In this document: in pieces, positions 51,318 through 60,852 of the stretch
How the letters are laid out: every line of letters begins with the position of its first letter
How positions within the stretch are numbered: the first letter of the stretch is position 1
NCBI RefSeq assembly: GCF_900107505.1
Contig: NZ_FNQH01000002.1
Coordinates: 62,001-126,000 of the forward strand
Length of the DNA stretch: 64,000 nt
Origin: Trichococcus collinsii
GTDB taxonomy: Bacteria; Bacillota; Bacilli; Lactobacillales; Aerococcaceae
Reading direction: 5' to 3'
Program-made: the position numbers and the translations under genes
The notes under the pieces: model-generated
What the model saw: only the letters and a program-made list of their open reading frames with translations
Databases searched by the model: none
Told to the model about the DNA's origin: nothing

Positions 51318-52487
51318 TTAGGCGTTCATTGGTTCATCCTGAACGATTCTCGTTCTCATTTTGTCGATATGTTTTGAAATATTATTTTTTGGATATTCAT
51401 AAACCAGGGGTACTCCTCTATTTAAAGAAGACAGTACTCTGCGATAATCGAACCCAATTGCGGCATCCACTTTTTTATTAAGCGTCGCTTCTACATCTTT
51501 CTGCTTAATATCTCCCTTACTATCCTCTTTATTCAAGATGATTCTGATTTTTGATTGAGGAAAATTCAATTCTTTTAATGTTACCAATAAGGCTTTGATA
51601 TTCCGAACAGAAGAAATCTCTGGTGTTGTGATGACCAGTAGATGGTCGGCTAATGCCAATGCCGGCATGATTGTTTCGAAGAACCGTGCAGGCATATCGA
51701 TTATGACATAATCGAATGATTCTCTTAAAGCTTCAATGATGATCCGGATATGGTCAGCGTTGATGAATTCATTCATTTGTTGTTGAAGATTTGCTGGCAA
51801 TACTTTAATACCAGATTCATGTGGTACAAGATAGCTTTCAATCAGATCACTATCTATATGTCGTATATCATCCACAATGTCCGAAATGGTGAATTTGGGG
51901 TATAGATTCAAGGCTAACGCTGCGTTTCCAAAGTCCAAATCCAAATCGACGAGCACGACTCTTTTTTCTTGATTTTTCGCCAAGGATGCCGCCAAGTTAA
52001 TGGATACGAAAGTCTTCCCTACTCCTCCTTTTGTGCTGAAAACCGTATATACTTGTCCAAGTTCACTTTTTCTCACTTTTTTTTGTGGGGCTTCTTGTTG
52101 CAACGTAACTTTCTTCTCTTGCAGTTGATGGATTCGATAGATGGCGTTCATCAGCTTTTCCGGTTCTATCGGTTTAATCAGAACGTCCTTCGCACCTGCC
52201 AAAAGGGCATTATGCATGGTTTCCTCTTGCAACGATTCTTCCATCATGATTATTCCAATACCGGGATATTGAGAAGAAACTCTTTCCGCGAATGCATAGC
52301 GATTACCGCCTCGACCAGATCCCATCAACAAAACATCCATCGGTGATCGCTCCAGTAATTCTAAAACAGGGGCTTCATCTATAAAATCACCTGCAAGTTG
52401 GACATAGTCTATATTTTTCAATGTGTCAACAATGTTCAAACGATCCATTTCTGAATCTGCCAATAATAACAGTTTCATCCTATTCAT
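51318..52487 (-). CDS. cpaE: CpaE-like ParA/MinD ATPase with receiver-like domain
   Basis: About 389 residues. Residues 1-120 form a receiver-like domain with an LLLADSEMDRLNIVDTL start. A linker leads to a MinD-type ATPase with a deviant Walker A, STKGGVGKTFVSINLA, and DYVIIDMPARF. CpaE proteins localise the pilus machine at a cell site. ATG 52487 follows GGTGAG; the end of cpaB overlaps it by a few bases. Confidence 0.9.
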   Translation of the reverse strand: MNRMKLLLLADSEMDRLNIVDTLKNIDYVQLAGDFIDEAPVLELLERSPMDVLLMGSGRGGNRYAFAERVSSQYPGIGIIMMEESLQEETMHNALLAGAKDVLIKPIEPEKLMNAIYRIHQLQEKKVTLQQEAPQKKVRKSELGQVYTVFSTKGGVGKTFVSINLAASLAKNQEKRVVLVDLDLDFGNAALALNLYPKFTISDIVDDIRHIDSDLIESYLVPHESGIKVLPANLQQQMNEFINADHIRIIIEALRESFDYVIIDMPARFFETIMPALALADHLLVITTPEISSVRNIKALLVTLKELNFPQSKIRIILNKEDSKGDIKQKDVEATLNKKVDAAIGFDYRRVLSSLNRGVPLVYEYPKNNISKHIDKMRTRIVQDEPMNA

Positions 52488-52492
52488 TGTTC

Positions 52493-53206
52493 TCACCGCC
52501 CTTTCCACGAATCAAAATTAGCTGTACCATAGTTTGGTAATTCTTGTTCCGCAGTGTCTACAGCGTTACGAAGTGTAAAATAGAAAGATCCATTAACCGC
52601 TGCATAGGCAATCACCTCAGCTTGCGCCGGTGTCACCAGTAGCGTCAATGATGTGGGCACTCCTGTTTGAACCTCTTCTGCTCCTGTGATATATGGCCCT
52701 TTTTCTAGAATTTCTATATTCTGCAATTGCGTTATTACCAATTTTTGATCTTCAGAAGGTGTGTAACTTACCAAAACGTCTACATTATCCCCCGGCATAA
52801 TATACCCGCCAATACCGCTTGTTTCTGTTGTAGGCACGGCAACGGCTCTCATGTTTTCAGGAATCTGATAGGCCAACGGCGCATCTCCGGTATCAAATAT
52901 GACTCGCTCACTCAGCACCTGTTCTCCTGCTATCAATTCCGTTGTGGTTGTCCCCCCAACTACGTCTTTAATAGACGTAAAAGCATCTGGATGGGCAGCT
53001 TCAGACGGAATTTCTTTTATCTCCAACATTTCTGTGGTGACCTTCACGTGTGCAGGAACAGTACTGATTGCCACGACTATTTTCTCCATTTCAACTTGAT
53101 TTTCTTTACTTGCAACTGTCGCTTGATTCAAATAGATATATACTAATCCTGTTGTAACCAATGCCAGTATGACTGTGATAATCCCTATCCTTTTTTTGTT
53201 TTTCAT
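52493..53206 (-). CDS. cpaB: Flp pilus assembly protein CpaB (SAF domain)
   Basis: A 237-residue protein with one N-terminal span (IGIITVILALVTTGLVYIYL), then a SAF-type domain (VPAHVKVTTEMLEIKEIPSE) and the RcpC/CpaB region (AVAVPTTETSGIGGYIMPGD and NVDVLVSYTPSEDQK). In Gram-negatives it helps gate the secretin; here, without an outer membrane, it may anchor the machine in the wall. GGGGTGAG precedes the ATG. Confidence 0.9.
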   Translation of the reverse strand: MKNKKRIGIITVILALVTTGLVYIYLNQATVASKENQVEMEKIVVAISTVPAHVKVTTEMLEIKEIPSEAAHPDAFTSIKDVVGGTTTTELIAGEQVLSERVIFDTGDAPLAYQIPENMRAVAVPTTETSGIGGYIMPGDNVDVLVSYTPSEDQKLVITQLQNIEILEKGPYITGAEEVQTGVPTSLTLLVTPAQAEVIAYAAVNGSFYFTLRNAVDTAEQELPNYGTANFDSWKGR

Positions 53207-53230
53207 GTAGTTCTCACCCCTTCAAAAATA

Positions 53231-54382
53231 TCACTCAATCAACTTATGATATGTAACAGCTTCAGTTGTAGTACCAGTATTCGGATCAACTTGATCACCT
53301 GGTTGGGCAATTGCGGTGAATTCTATCGGAATGCCTGAAAAATGTCCCAAAATGGTTCCTTTTGGTAAAGAGGTTGCTTCTCCGGTGTTATTAAATGCAT
53401 AATCTTCGTATTCTGTAGCCACGCCTATTTGATAATTATTTTTGACATACTTGTCATCAGAAAACTGTAATGCGTTTGATGATCCCTCAGACTTTTTGTT
53501 ATTAGTGTTCCCAGCGCTAACAATGTAATCCTCTATTTGGTAGGGAACGAAATATTTAATACGGACAACCGTTTTACCATTCTTTGTTTCTGCTGTATTT
53601 TCCACTATGGGTATCAATCCGGTCATTATTTCCTTTTTCGCTTTCTCTTCTTCTACAGCATCAGGTAATATGATTGTTGCTGCTTTCAGCATGCGTGTTT
53701 CAATGTTTCCAGGCAGGCTTTGGATATTCCCTGGGTCAGTTTCAACATCTATGCTTATTTCCATAGGCGTATCGCTATTTGTACCAGCTAATGCAGCAGC
53801 GTTATTCAATCCCGGAATGTCAAGAAATCCCCAGTTTCCATTCAAAACATCATCGGCAACCTGTTTTTCAGCATGCAGCAAACTGTCTTGGTTGGCTATG
53901 AAATATCCTTCCTTGACAAACAATGGTAAAATATTGCCTCCAGCGACACTTTTTGTATACCCCCAAGTGCCAACAGCCTTTGCTGTTACAATAGCCTCAT
54001 TTTCACCGAAAATTTTGGCAAAAAATAAATTTTGATTTTCATTAACTGTGACCGTGATTACCTGCCGGGTATCTGTTTGATTTTGAATCATTACACTTTT
54101 TGTTGCGACGACAGCACTTGCAGTATCTGCACCATTCTTAATGGCATATTCAACGGCCGTACTGATCGCTGTCGAGACATCCAAACCTTTGCTCTCTTCT
54201 AAAGTTTGAGCACCCGCTAAGGCTCCGGCATCTGCTGCAGTCACCATTTGCCGTCGATCTGCATAAAGTACTCCTGCATCTACCACCAACGACGCAAATG
54301 CCATGATCAACAAGAGCATGCCAACAACCATCGGTAGTGCGGCTCCTTTCTCATCTGACCAAAACCGTTTTTTCCAATTCAT
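53231..54382 (-). CDS. TadG-like pilus-associated protein
   Basis: A 383-residue protein with a pseudopilin-like N-terminus: KGAALPMVVGMLLLIMAFAS, followed by LVVDAGVLYADRRQMVTAAD, the signature of TadG/DUF2134 proteins. The long extracellular part has no catalytic motif. It may be a minor pilin or assembly factor. Six bases after tadE. ATG follows TTGGAGTG. Confidence 0.85.
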   Translation of the reverse strand: MNWKKRFWSDEKGAALPMVVGMLLLIMAFASLVVDAGVLYADRRQMVTAADAGALAGAQTLEESKGLDVSTAISTAVEYAIKNGADTASAVVATKSVMIQNQTDTRQVITVTVNENQNLFFAKIFGENEAIVTAKAVGTWGYTKSVAGGNILPLFVKEGYFIANQDSLLHAEKQVADDVLNGNWGFLDIPGLNNAAALAGTNSDTPMEISIDVETDPGNIQSLPGNIETRMLKAATIILPDAVEEEKAKKEIMTGLIPIVENTAETKNGKTVVRIKYFVPYQIEDYIVSAGNTNNKKSEGSSNALQFSDDKYVKNNYQIGVATEYEDYAFNNTGEATSLPKGTILGHFSGIPIEFTAIAQPGDQVDPNTGTTTEAVTYHKLIE

Positions 54383-54388
54383 GTTCGC

Positions 54389-54805
54389 TCACTCCAATCT
54401 CATACTGGCATAACCATCGACGGTTTGTGTACCAGTTATAAAGATACCAATCAAAGGATTTACTTGAGTTGATATCGTTACCGTAACTCTGTTGGAACCT
54501 TGAGAATCACTATCAATGTCATAACTCGGAGAAACAACTAAAGTTATGTTACTTGTATCCAGAGCCTCCAAGATTGCATTGGTTGCTGCAGAATTGTAAG
54601 TATTATTGTTAGCACTGGAATAACCCAAAGCCGCACGAACACGAGCCCCTTCCCTCACAGCAGCATTCACAGTCACTTTTGCATTCAGCATCCAACCAAA
54701 TTCTAGAACTCCTAAAATTAGCATCAGTAGAATTGGCAATACCAAGGCAAATTCCACAAGTGATTGTCCATTTTCACTTTTACGCAGTTTAGATAATATG
54801 TTCAA
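54389..54805 (-). CDS. TadE-like minor pseudopilin
   Basis: About 138 residues. The TadE signature KSENGQSLVEFALVLPILLM lies near the N-terminus: the cleavage glycine is followed by a hydrophobic helix with a Glu at position +5. The open frame begins at GTG 54814, but that codon abuts AGAGG; TTG 54805 is nine bases away and is preferred. Processed, if at all, by the adjacent peptidase. Confidence 0.85.
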   Translation of the reverse strand: MNILSKLRKSENGQSLVEFALVLPILLMLILGVLEFGWMLNAKVTVNAAVREGARVRAALGYSSANNNTYNSAATNAILEALDTSNITLVVSPSYDIDSDSQGSNRVTVTISTQVNPLIGIFITGTQTVDGYASMRLE

Positions 54806-54823
54806 GATACACACCCTCTTTTA

Positions 54824-55396
54824 TTAAAAAATGTGGAAACCTTGGTTAGAAGCGATAAGTACCAAAATTGTCCCTCCAGCAATCGCTACACCGTAGGGAA
54901 TATATATTTTTTTGTATTCCTGTCCATTCTTAACAAAACGCTTGGGCAAATGCTCGATCTTCTCACTATTTCCAAGTTGGTTCAAAAAATGGAATAGCAA
55001 CTGTATAAAAGATAAAATAATTTTTTTAAAGTAATCCCTTAATTTCCCAGTATATAGTAAATATACAATCACCATAGTCCCTCCAACTAATGCGGAATAT
55101 AGCGCTGTCAATAATGAAAACTGCCAGCCCATCAACGCCCCAATGGCACCCATCAACTTGACATCCCCAGCCCCCATCCCACCCATAACAAACGGAATAA
55201 AGAAAATTGCTAAGCCAGCCAACATCCCGCCTATACTTAACAGCAACCCTGTCCGCCCTCCTGTAACCAGATTGATAATCACCCCGACGATAATGCCCGT
55301 AAAGGTTATCTTATTCGGTATTTTTCTTTCTTTTGCATCAAAAAAGCCGGATGCCCCAACCAACATTAAAACCAGCATATTATTTGCCGTGACCAT
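54824..55396 (-). CDS. tadV: Prepilin peptidase TadV/CpaA (type IV A24 family)
   Basis: A 190-residue membrane aspartyl protease that cleaves the Flp pilin leader. The catalytic aspartates are in SGFFDAKERKIPN near the N-terminus and GGMGAGDVKLMGAIGALMGW in the middle. There are about six spans and no N-methylase domain, as usual for the Tad type. GGGGGG precedes the ATG. A partial terminator separates it from flp. Confidence 0.93.
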   Translation of the reverse strand: MVTANNMLVLMLVGASGFFDAKERKIPNKITFTGIIVGVIINLVTGGRTGLLLSIGGMLAGLAIFFIPFVMGGMGAGDVKLMGAIGALMGWQFSLLTALYSALVGGTMVIVYLLYTGKLRDYFKKIILSFIQLLFHFLNQLGNSEKIEHLPKRFVKNGQEYKKIYIPYGVAIAGGTILVLIASNQGFHIF

Positions 55397-55481
55397 TTCG
55401 AGTCCCCCCTCTTCTATATTAAATTTCTATTTATTTTTTTTATTACAGTTTTGAATATTTTTCACGGATATAGGAAGATTT

Positions 55482-55513
55482 TTAAAAAAATCCCGCCAAA
55501 TTCAGCGGGATTT
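55482..55513 (-). terminator. Terminator between flp and tadV
   Basis: AAATCCCGC pairs perfectly with GCGGGATTT around eight bases and runs into TTTTTTT on the minus strand. It lies 40 bp after flp, so it would keep pilin mRNA in excess over assembly genes. Confidence 0.85.
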
Positions 55514-55552
55514 ATCTATTTAATAAATTACTACTATTATTGGCATACAAGA

Positions 55553-55711
55553 TTATAACGCAGCTACAATTTCATTGAATTTAGCAATAATATCAACACC
55601 TACAGCTCTCATTGCTACAATTGCCACGACTGAAATCAAAGCAATAATCAATGCATACTCAACCAAACCTTGACCTTCTTCTTCTGAATACAATCTTCTC
55701 ATGATTTCCAT
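55553..55711 (-). CDS. flp: Flp-type major pilin
   Basis: A 52-residue prepilin that is easily missed because of its size. The ATG at 55711 is eight bases after GGAGG. The leader MEIMRRLYSEEEG is followed by QGLVEYALIIALISVVAIVA: cleavage is expected after G13, with Glu at +5 and Tyr at +6, exactly the Flp signature. A short tail ends FNEIVAAL. First gene of the tad locus and its structural subunit. Confidence 0.93.
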   Translation of the reverse strand: MEIMRRLYSEEEGQGLVEYALIIALISVVAIVAMRAVGVDIIAKFNEIVAAL

Positions 55712-56439
55712 GATGACTTCCTCCTCTTTCCATCCGTTTTTTAATGTTGTTGTTGTTTATGAGGTGGCTTCTTCTTCGAAACCGCTTCATTTAGCAACAA
55801 CTCCATTTTTCAATAGATATAGATTCACAAGCCATACCTATTCAAAAATAGAGTTTCTGCTCGCAACAAATAAAATTTTGATAGGACGTAATCATATACA
55901 AGTTATTAAAAAGAGATTATAATTAAGAAAATACGAGTTAATTTTTAAAGTATATATTCACTTTTTTTTGTATAGATTTACATTATTACAAGTAGTAAGT
56001 ACGTTTCCTTCACTTACTATAAAAACTGTTCTTTTTGAAAGAGATCATAGATGGTAATTGAGATGACGAGCTTTAAATGTTGATAATATTGTTTCGTTGA
56101 ATTGCATAGAAGAGAAACTAATTAGAAGATTTGCCTGAAAACTCGAGATGTCAAAGATAGTTGAGTGATTTAAGCATTTTAGATGAGTTGGGTTAATGTA
56201 GACCGTTGATGAACGGCTTTTGATGTTAATAAAGATGGTGTGGGTTACGTAGCTGATTAGGTATTACTAGCTTAGTTGTGGTGTGGTGTGTTTTATTTAT
56301 GTCTTTATTTTAAATCATTTGTATTTTAATACAATCCACAGATTTAGCCTATTTGTGCAATTAATAGACACTACCGCTAAATGTGTCGTTTTTATTGACA
56401 TTATATTGAAATCTATTGATTTTGAGGGGGTTTTTTTGC
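55712..56439. other. AT-rich divergent region between flp and the TetR-type gene
   Basis: About 730 bp with no convincing gene. It is markedly AT-rich. A minus-strand -10 (TATAAT at 55916-55921) lacks a good -35. Short open frames have no ribosome sites. It must hold the tad promoter and probably its control region. Confidence 0.6.
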
Positions 56440-57000
56440 ATGATAAATGAATCGAACAGTAGAAGTGCGCGGCGAACCAAACATTTATTCAAGGATGCAT
56501 TGATGCGTTTGTTGGAAACGGAAAGTTTCGCTTGCATATCCGTTAAGGATATTGTGCAGACCGCCGAATATAATCGCACGACTTTTTATAACCATTACTA
56601 CGATAAATATGATTTGCTTGATGATTTGACGCAAGACTTATTGGACGGATTGGCAGCTGCGGTAAAAACGAGCTTTAAGGATTTTCACAAAAGCCAGCGC
56701 AGATCATTGAACGTGTCTAATATAACCATTTTTGATTATGTCTATCAAAATCGCCGTGCTATTTCCCTATGCTTTCAAAATGATGATCAAAGAAAACTCA
56801 CTCTCAAAAGTTTGGACACCCTCTACCAAAATCTAATGGAATCTTGGAGACCACTTGTCAATTTATCAGAAAAACAACTATCCTCTGATGCAAGAATTCT
56901 CACTTATACATTGGCTGGTGTCATTCATGGCTGGATCGAAGAAAATTTCAAAACTCCTCCCGACGAAATTAGGGCATCGTTTGTATCCTATCATAATTAA
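56440..57000 (+). CDS. TetR-family transcriptional regulator
   Basis: A 186-residue regulator. The N-terminal HTH is clear: RTKHLFKDALMRLLETESFA, then ISVKDIVQTAEYNRTTFYNHY near residues 34-55. The C-terminal part resembles the TetR_C_7/DhaS-like group common in Firmicutes. ATG 56440 follows GAGGGGG by about ten bases; an in-frame TTG upstream is unlikely. Ligand and targets are unknown. It is divergent from the tad locus, which makes that locus a possible target. AATGTGTC...GACATT upstream (56378-56401) may be its operator. Confidence 0.82.
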   Translation: MINESNSRSARRTKHLFKDALMRLLETESFACISVKDIVQTAEYNRTTFYNHYYDKYDLLDDLTQDLLDGLAAAVKTSFKDFHKSQRRSLNVSNITIFDYVYQNRRAISLCFQNDDQRKLTLKSLDTLYQNLMESWRPLVNLSEKQLSSDARILTYTLAGVIHGWIEENFKTPPDEIRASFVSYHN

Positions 57001-57046
57001 TCTTTTTAATGTCTAGCGTGCCCTTATTTAACTAACTTTATATATT

Positions 57047-57090
57047 AAAAAGCCCGGAGAATCTATTTTCAGAGATTCTTCGGGCTTTTA
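57047..57090. terminator. Bidirectional terminator, TetR-type gene / sprT
   Basis: AAAAAGCCCGGAGAATCT pairs with AGAGATTCTTCGGGCTTTT with one mismatch. Confidence 0.85.
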
Positions 57091-57105
57091 ATCTTGATTT
57101 AGTTT

Positions 57106-57561
57106 TTATTCAATCTTCAGTCGCAACTTCCCCTTGCACTTCCCACAGACATACTTTCTCAGATCAATCCTTCGCTTCCGCGGATAAAGCTGTCCGCAGG
57201 CACTGCAACTATACAGCCATTTCGGCAGCTCTATAGTTCCAACTTTGCGGAGGTCCTTGACGAACCGGCTCCCTCCGCTTTCCTTCAGCAAACTGCGGAA
57301 ATCTGCATCCCGATGCTGATACCCTCGACCCTCAATATGCAGATGATAGTGGCAGAGTTCATGCTTCACTACCTTTTCCAGTTCCTCAGACCCGTGCAGT
57401 TCCAGCACCAAGGGGTTGAAATCCAAATTGTGGCTGCCCAGATGATAGCGCCCGCCTGTGGTGCGCAGGCGGCGGTTGAAGGTGGCGCGGTGGCGGAACG
57501 GTTTCTGGAAAACGGTAATCGAGATGTGCTCCACCAATCGCTGCAGTTCTTGCTCATTCAT
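57106..57561 (-). CDS. SprT-like zinc metalloprotein
   Basis: A 151-residue SprT-family protein. The zincin motif HELCHYHLH lies near residue 67, and a C-terminal zinc ribbon (CSACGQLYPRKRRIDLRKYVC... CxxC pairs at about 118-121 and 137-140) follows. Bacterial SprT proteins are conserved but poorly characterised; relatives in eukaryotes cut DNA-protein crosslinks. It starts 13 bp after tex and is cotranscribed with it. Confidence 0.9.
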   Translation of the reverse strand: MNEQELQRLVEHISITVFQKPFRHRATFNRRLRTTGGRYHLGSHNLDFNPLVLELHGSEELEKVVKHELCHYHLHIEGRGYQHRDADFRSLLKESGGSRFVKDLRKVGTIELPKWLYSCSACGQLYPRKRRIDLRKYVCGKCKGKLRLKIE

Positions 57562-57574
57562 CGGCTATTCCTCA

Positions 57575-59752
57575 TTATTTTTGCGGCAGCATCGTCAGGG
57601 CAACGCGGCCTTTGTTCGTGTCGACGTTATCGACCCAAACGGTCACGATATCGCCGACTGCGACCACATCGGATGGATGCTTGACGAAGCGGTTGCTTAG
57701 TTTGGAGATGTGGACCATGCCGTCCTGTTTGACGCCGATGTCGACGAAGGCGCCGAAGTCCACGACGTTGCGGACCGTACCCTGCAGTTCCATACCCGGC
57801 TTCAAGTCTTCCATCGAGAGCACATCTTGGCGCAGCAATGGTTGCGCGATGTCGTCTCGCGGATCGCGGCCCGGTTTGGTCAGGCCGGCGATGATATCCT
57901 GCATCGTTTCTTTCCCTAGTCCGGTTACTTCGCGGGCTTTAGTGCGATCTAAAGCTCCCAATGCTTCTCGAGCTTGTTCGGTGCCAATATCCTTCAGGCT
58001 GAGACCGGCAAGTGCCAACACTTCTTTGGCTGCGGGATAGGATTCTGGGTGGATATCCGTGTTGTCGAGGATATTCTTGCCATCGGCGATGCGCATGAAG
58101 CCGACTGATTGTTCGAAGGCTTTTGGTCCGAGGCGCGGCACTTTCTTCAATTGTTGGCGGCTGTCGAAGGCACCGTTCTCTTCGCGGAAGGCGACGATGT
58201 TGTTCGCGATTGTTTTGTTCAGGCCGGCGACGTGCTGCAATAATGGCGCACTGGCTGTGTTCAGGTTGACGCCGACTTGGTTGACGGCCGTTTCTACGAC
58301 AAAGTCCAGGCGCTCGCCCAACTGTTTCTGGGAAACGTCATGCTGGTATTGGCCGACTCCGACCGATTTCGGATCGATCTTCACCAATTCGGCAAGCGGG
58401 TCCTGCAGACGGCGCGCGATGCTGACGGCACTGCGTTCTTCAACTTGGAAATCCGGGAATTCTTCTCGGGCGATGTCGCTGGCGGAATAGACCGAAGCGC
58501 CCGCTTCGTTGACGATGACATAATAAACGGTTTCGGCAACTTGTTTGATCTGGTCGGAGACAAACAGTTCCGATTCACGGCTGGCTGTTCCGTTCCCGAT
58601 GGCTACCATTTCCACTTTATAGTCCGAAAGCATTTTTCGGAAAGCCGGACCGGCAGCGGCGCGTTTTTCTTGATTGGCCGGTTTGTGTGGGTAGATGACG
58701 CTCTTCGCCAACACTTTCCCGGTTGCATCGACAATCGCCAGTTTGCAGCCGGTGCGGTAAGCCGGGTCCAGACCGAGCACAACTTTGCCTTTCAACGGCG
58801 GCTGCAGCAAGAGGTTGCGCAGGTTGTCGCCGAAGACATCGATTGCTTGCGCATCGGCGGCTTCGCTCAATTCATTGCGCAGTTCGCGTTCGATGGCCGG
58901 TCCGATGAAACGGCGATAGCTATCCTCGTAAGCTGCCTTCAAATAAGGCACGGCGATGCTGTTTGGATTCTTCAGCACCTTTTTCGCCAGATAAGCGAAA
59001 ATTTTCTCTTCGTCGATCAGAACGGCGACTTTGAGGATGCCGGTTTTTTCGCCGCGGTTCATGGCCAGCACGCGATGCGAAACCATAGAGGAAATGCCTT
59101 GGGAAAATTCGTAGTACATTTCGTAGACGCCTTTTTCATCCTTTTCAGTATCCTTAGCAGTGCTGACGATTTGGCCGTTTTTACGCGTGAACTCGCGGAT
59201 ATGTTCGCGGTATGCCGGTTCATCGCTGACGATTTCGGCAATGATTTCGTGGGCTCCAGCCAACACATCTTCTATAGTAGAAAGTTCCATTTTCTCATTA
59301 AGGAATTCCTTGGCCTTCGCTTCGACGGATCCGTTCATTGGACCGCTTAATAGCCACTCGGCAAACGGAGCCAAGCCTTTTTCGCGGGCGATAGACGCTT
59401 TCGTGCGGCGTTTCTGTTTATAAGGACGGTACAAATCCTCAACGCGCTGCATCTTTTCAGCGCGTTCAATATCCGCTTTGAGTTTCGGCGTCAGTTTGCC
59501 CTGTTCCTCAATGATGCGGATGACTTCTTCCTTGCGTTTGTGCAAGTTTGTCACGTATTGGTGGCGTTCTTCGATTTGACGGATCTCGACTTCATCAAGC
59601 GAGCCCGTAACTTCCTTCCGGTAGCGCGCGATGAACGGGACAGTATTGCCCTCTTCCAATAGTTGCAGTACTTTTTCGATCTGTGCGGGTCTGAATTGGT
59701 TCAGCTCCGCTTTCACCAAGTCCAAAACGATTTGTTGTGCTGTTTCTGTCAT
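57575..59752 (-). CDS. tex: Tex-type S1 RNA-binding transcription accessory protein
   Basis: A 725-residue protein with the full Tex layout: N-terminal helical domain (VPFIARYRKEVTGSLDEVEI), a YqgF-like RNase H fold (VVLGLDPAYRTGCKLAIVDA), helix-hairpin-helix repeats (VNLNTASAPLLQHVAGLNKT), and a C-terminal S1 domain (LQGTVRNVVDFGAFVDIGVK). It binds nucleic acids and affects transcription and virulence-gene expression in several bacteria. AGGAG precedes the ATG. Confidence 0.97.
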   Translation of the reverse strand: MTETAQQIVLDLVKAELNQFRPAQIEKVLQLLEEGNTVPFIARYRKEVTGSLDEVEIRQIEERHQYVTNLHKRKEEVIRIIEEQGKLTPKLKADIERAEKMQRVEDLYRPYKQKRRTKASIAREKGLAPFAEWLLSGPMNGSVEAKAKEFLNEKMELSTIEDVLAGAHEIIAEIVSDEPAYREHIREFTRKNGQIVSTAKDTEKDEKGVYEMYYEFSQGISSMVSHRVLAMNRGEKTGILKVAVLIDEEKIFAYLAKKVLKNPNSIAVPYLKAAYEDSYRRFIGPAIERELRNELSEAADAQAIDVFGDNLRNLLLQPPLKGKVVLGLDPAYRTGCKLAIVDATGKVLAKSVIYPHKPANQEKRAAAGPAFRKMLSDYKVEMVAIGNGTASRESELFVSDQIKQVAETVYYVIVNEAGASVYSASDIAREEFPDFQVEERSAVSIARRLQDPLAELVKIDPKSVGVGQYQHDVSQKQLGERLDFVVETAVNQVGVNLNTASAPLLQHVAGLNKTIANNIVAFREENGAFDSRQQLKKVPRLGPKAFEQSVGFMRIADGKNILDNTDIHPESYPAAKEVLALAGLSLKDIGTEQAREALGALDRTKAREVTGLGKETMQDIIAGLTKPGRDPRDDIAQPLLRQDVLSMEDLKPGMELQGTVRNVVDFGAFVDIGVKQDGMVHISKLSNRFVKHPSDVVAVGDIVTVWVDNVDTNKGRVALTMLPQK

Positions 59753-59804
59753 GTTATTAACTACTCCTGCCTTTCAAAATAAAACTGCCGTTTCGGCATC
59801 TTCA

Positions 59805-60512
59805 TCATTTCTGTATAATATGGTCCTCTTTCAGACCGTTTTTGTCAAACACGACACCGTGCAGCGATCCGCCGTAGACGGCTCCGCCATCGATGCCGAT
59901 CTTATCGTCCGAAATCCACAGATCCGAACGGTCGTTGTCGCCGTGCAGGTAAAAAGTCGGGGTATGACCGAATACGATTGTTTTACCGGTGCGATTCTTC
60001 TTTTTGTGGAAAGGTTCGCGTATCCATAGGAAATCCTCCTCGGTGCTGTCGTGCCAATCCTTTTTGCCCAGATCGACGCCGGCATGGACGAATACGTACT
60101 GATCCCATTCATAATACAGGGGGAGCTCCGCCAAAAAAGCCAGCAGATCTTTGTAGTAGTGTTTCATCATCAGCGCGATTTCGGTAGGCGAATACTCCTC
60201 GTTGATGTGCTCATGCAGAAAACTTTCCAGTGAGCCCAAACCGCCATTCAGGAAATAATTGCCTGCGAATTCCTCCGGGTTTGCGATAAAATTCAGCAGG
60301 ATAGCTTCATGATTGCCCTTCAGATAGATGGCACCGTGCTTTTCCACCAACTCCTTCGCCAGCAGAAAACAAGCCTTCGAATTTTCGCCGCGGTCCCCCA
60401 GATCGCCGATAAAAATCAGCTGTTGCTTCTCTCGGTCCCACTTTTCCAATAATTTCTTCAGTAAGGTGATCTCCCCATGGACATCGCCCACCACAAACAC
60501 TTCATCTTTCAC
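59805..60512 (-). CDS. PrpE-like metallophosphatase
   Basis: A 235-residue calcineurin-like phosphoesterase of the bacterial serine/threonine phosphatase type. All five metal blocks are present: VVGDVHGE, IGDLGDRGEN, LKGNHEA, FVHAGVD and FGHTPT. The family includes protein phosphatases and Ap4A hydrolases, so the substrate is open. GTG 60512 is eight bases after AGAAGG and is preferred over GTG/ATG codons that overlap the site. Confidence 0.88.
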   Translation of the reverse strand: MKDEVFVVGDVHGEITLLKKLLEKWDREKQQLIFIGDLGDRGENSKACFLLAKELVEKHGAIYLKGNHEAILLNFIANPEEFAGNYFLNGGLGSLESFLHEHINEEYSPTEIALMMKHYYKDLLAFLAELPLYYEWDQYVFVHAGVDLGKKDWHDSTEEDFLWIREPFHKKKNRTGKTIVFGHTPTFYLHGDNDRSDLWISDDKIGIDGGAVYGGSLHGVVFDKNGLKEDHIIQK

Positions 60513-60728
60513 GCTCATCACCTTCTTACTTTCAGACTGTTTCGCTCCTTCTCATTTTAGCATACCGACTGCTTTCTTGCTCAGACAGATTTCTTCAAAA
60601 AAAGAACATGTTTTCCTGAAATACTAACGTTAAGATGTAAGGATAGCTTTCTTGATGCGCTTTCATTATCGAATCGAGCAAATTCCGAACATTAAAGTGA
60701 TAAATTGATTAAATCATTCACTTATTTA

Positions 60729-60757
60729 TTGCAAGCTTTTGTGTGATTGGTTATAAT
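60729..60757 (+). promoter_or_regulatory. Promoter of the purine permease gene
   Basis: TTGCAA (60729-60734), 17-bp spacer, TATAAT (60752-60757). The 95-nt leader shows no purine riboswitch. Confidence 0.75.
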
Positions 60758-60852
60758 AGTCGAGTGGTAAGCAAGGAAAGCATCTGAAATCATTTATTGT
60801 TACTGTTTCCTGTCGCTGCCGAAAAAAAATTCAGATGGGAGATCTTTTCAAA

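Noticed and set aside
55701-55922. Plus-strand 73-codon frame opposite the flp leader
   Set aside because: No ribosome site, AT-rich, and it overlaps the pilin gene on the other strand.
60758-60852. Purine riboswitch before the NCS2 permease
   Set aside because: The leader is too short and lacks the conserved purine-aptamer loops.
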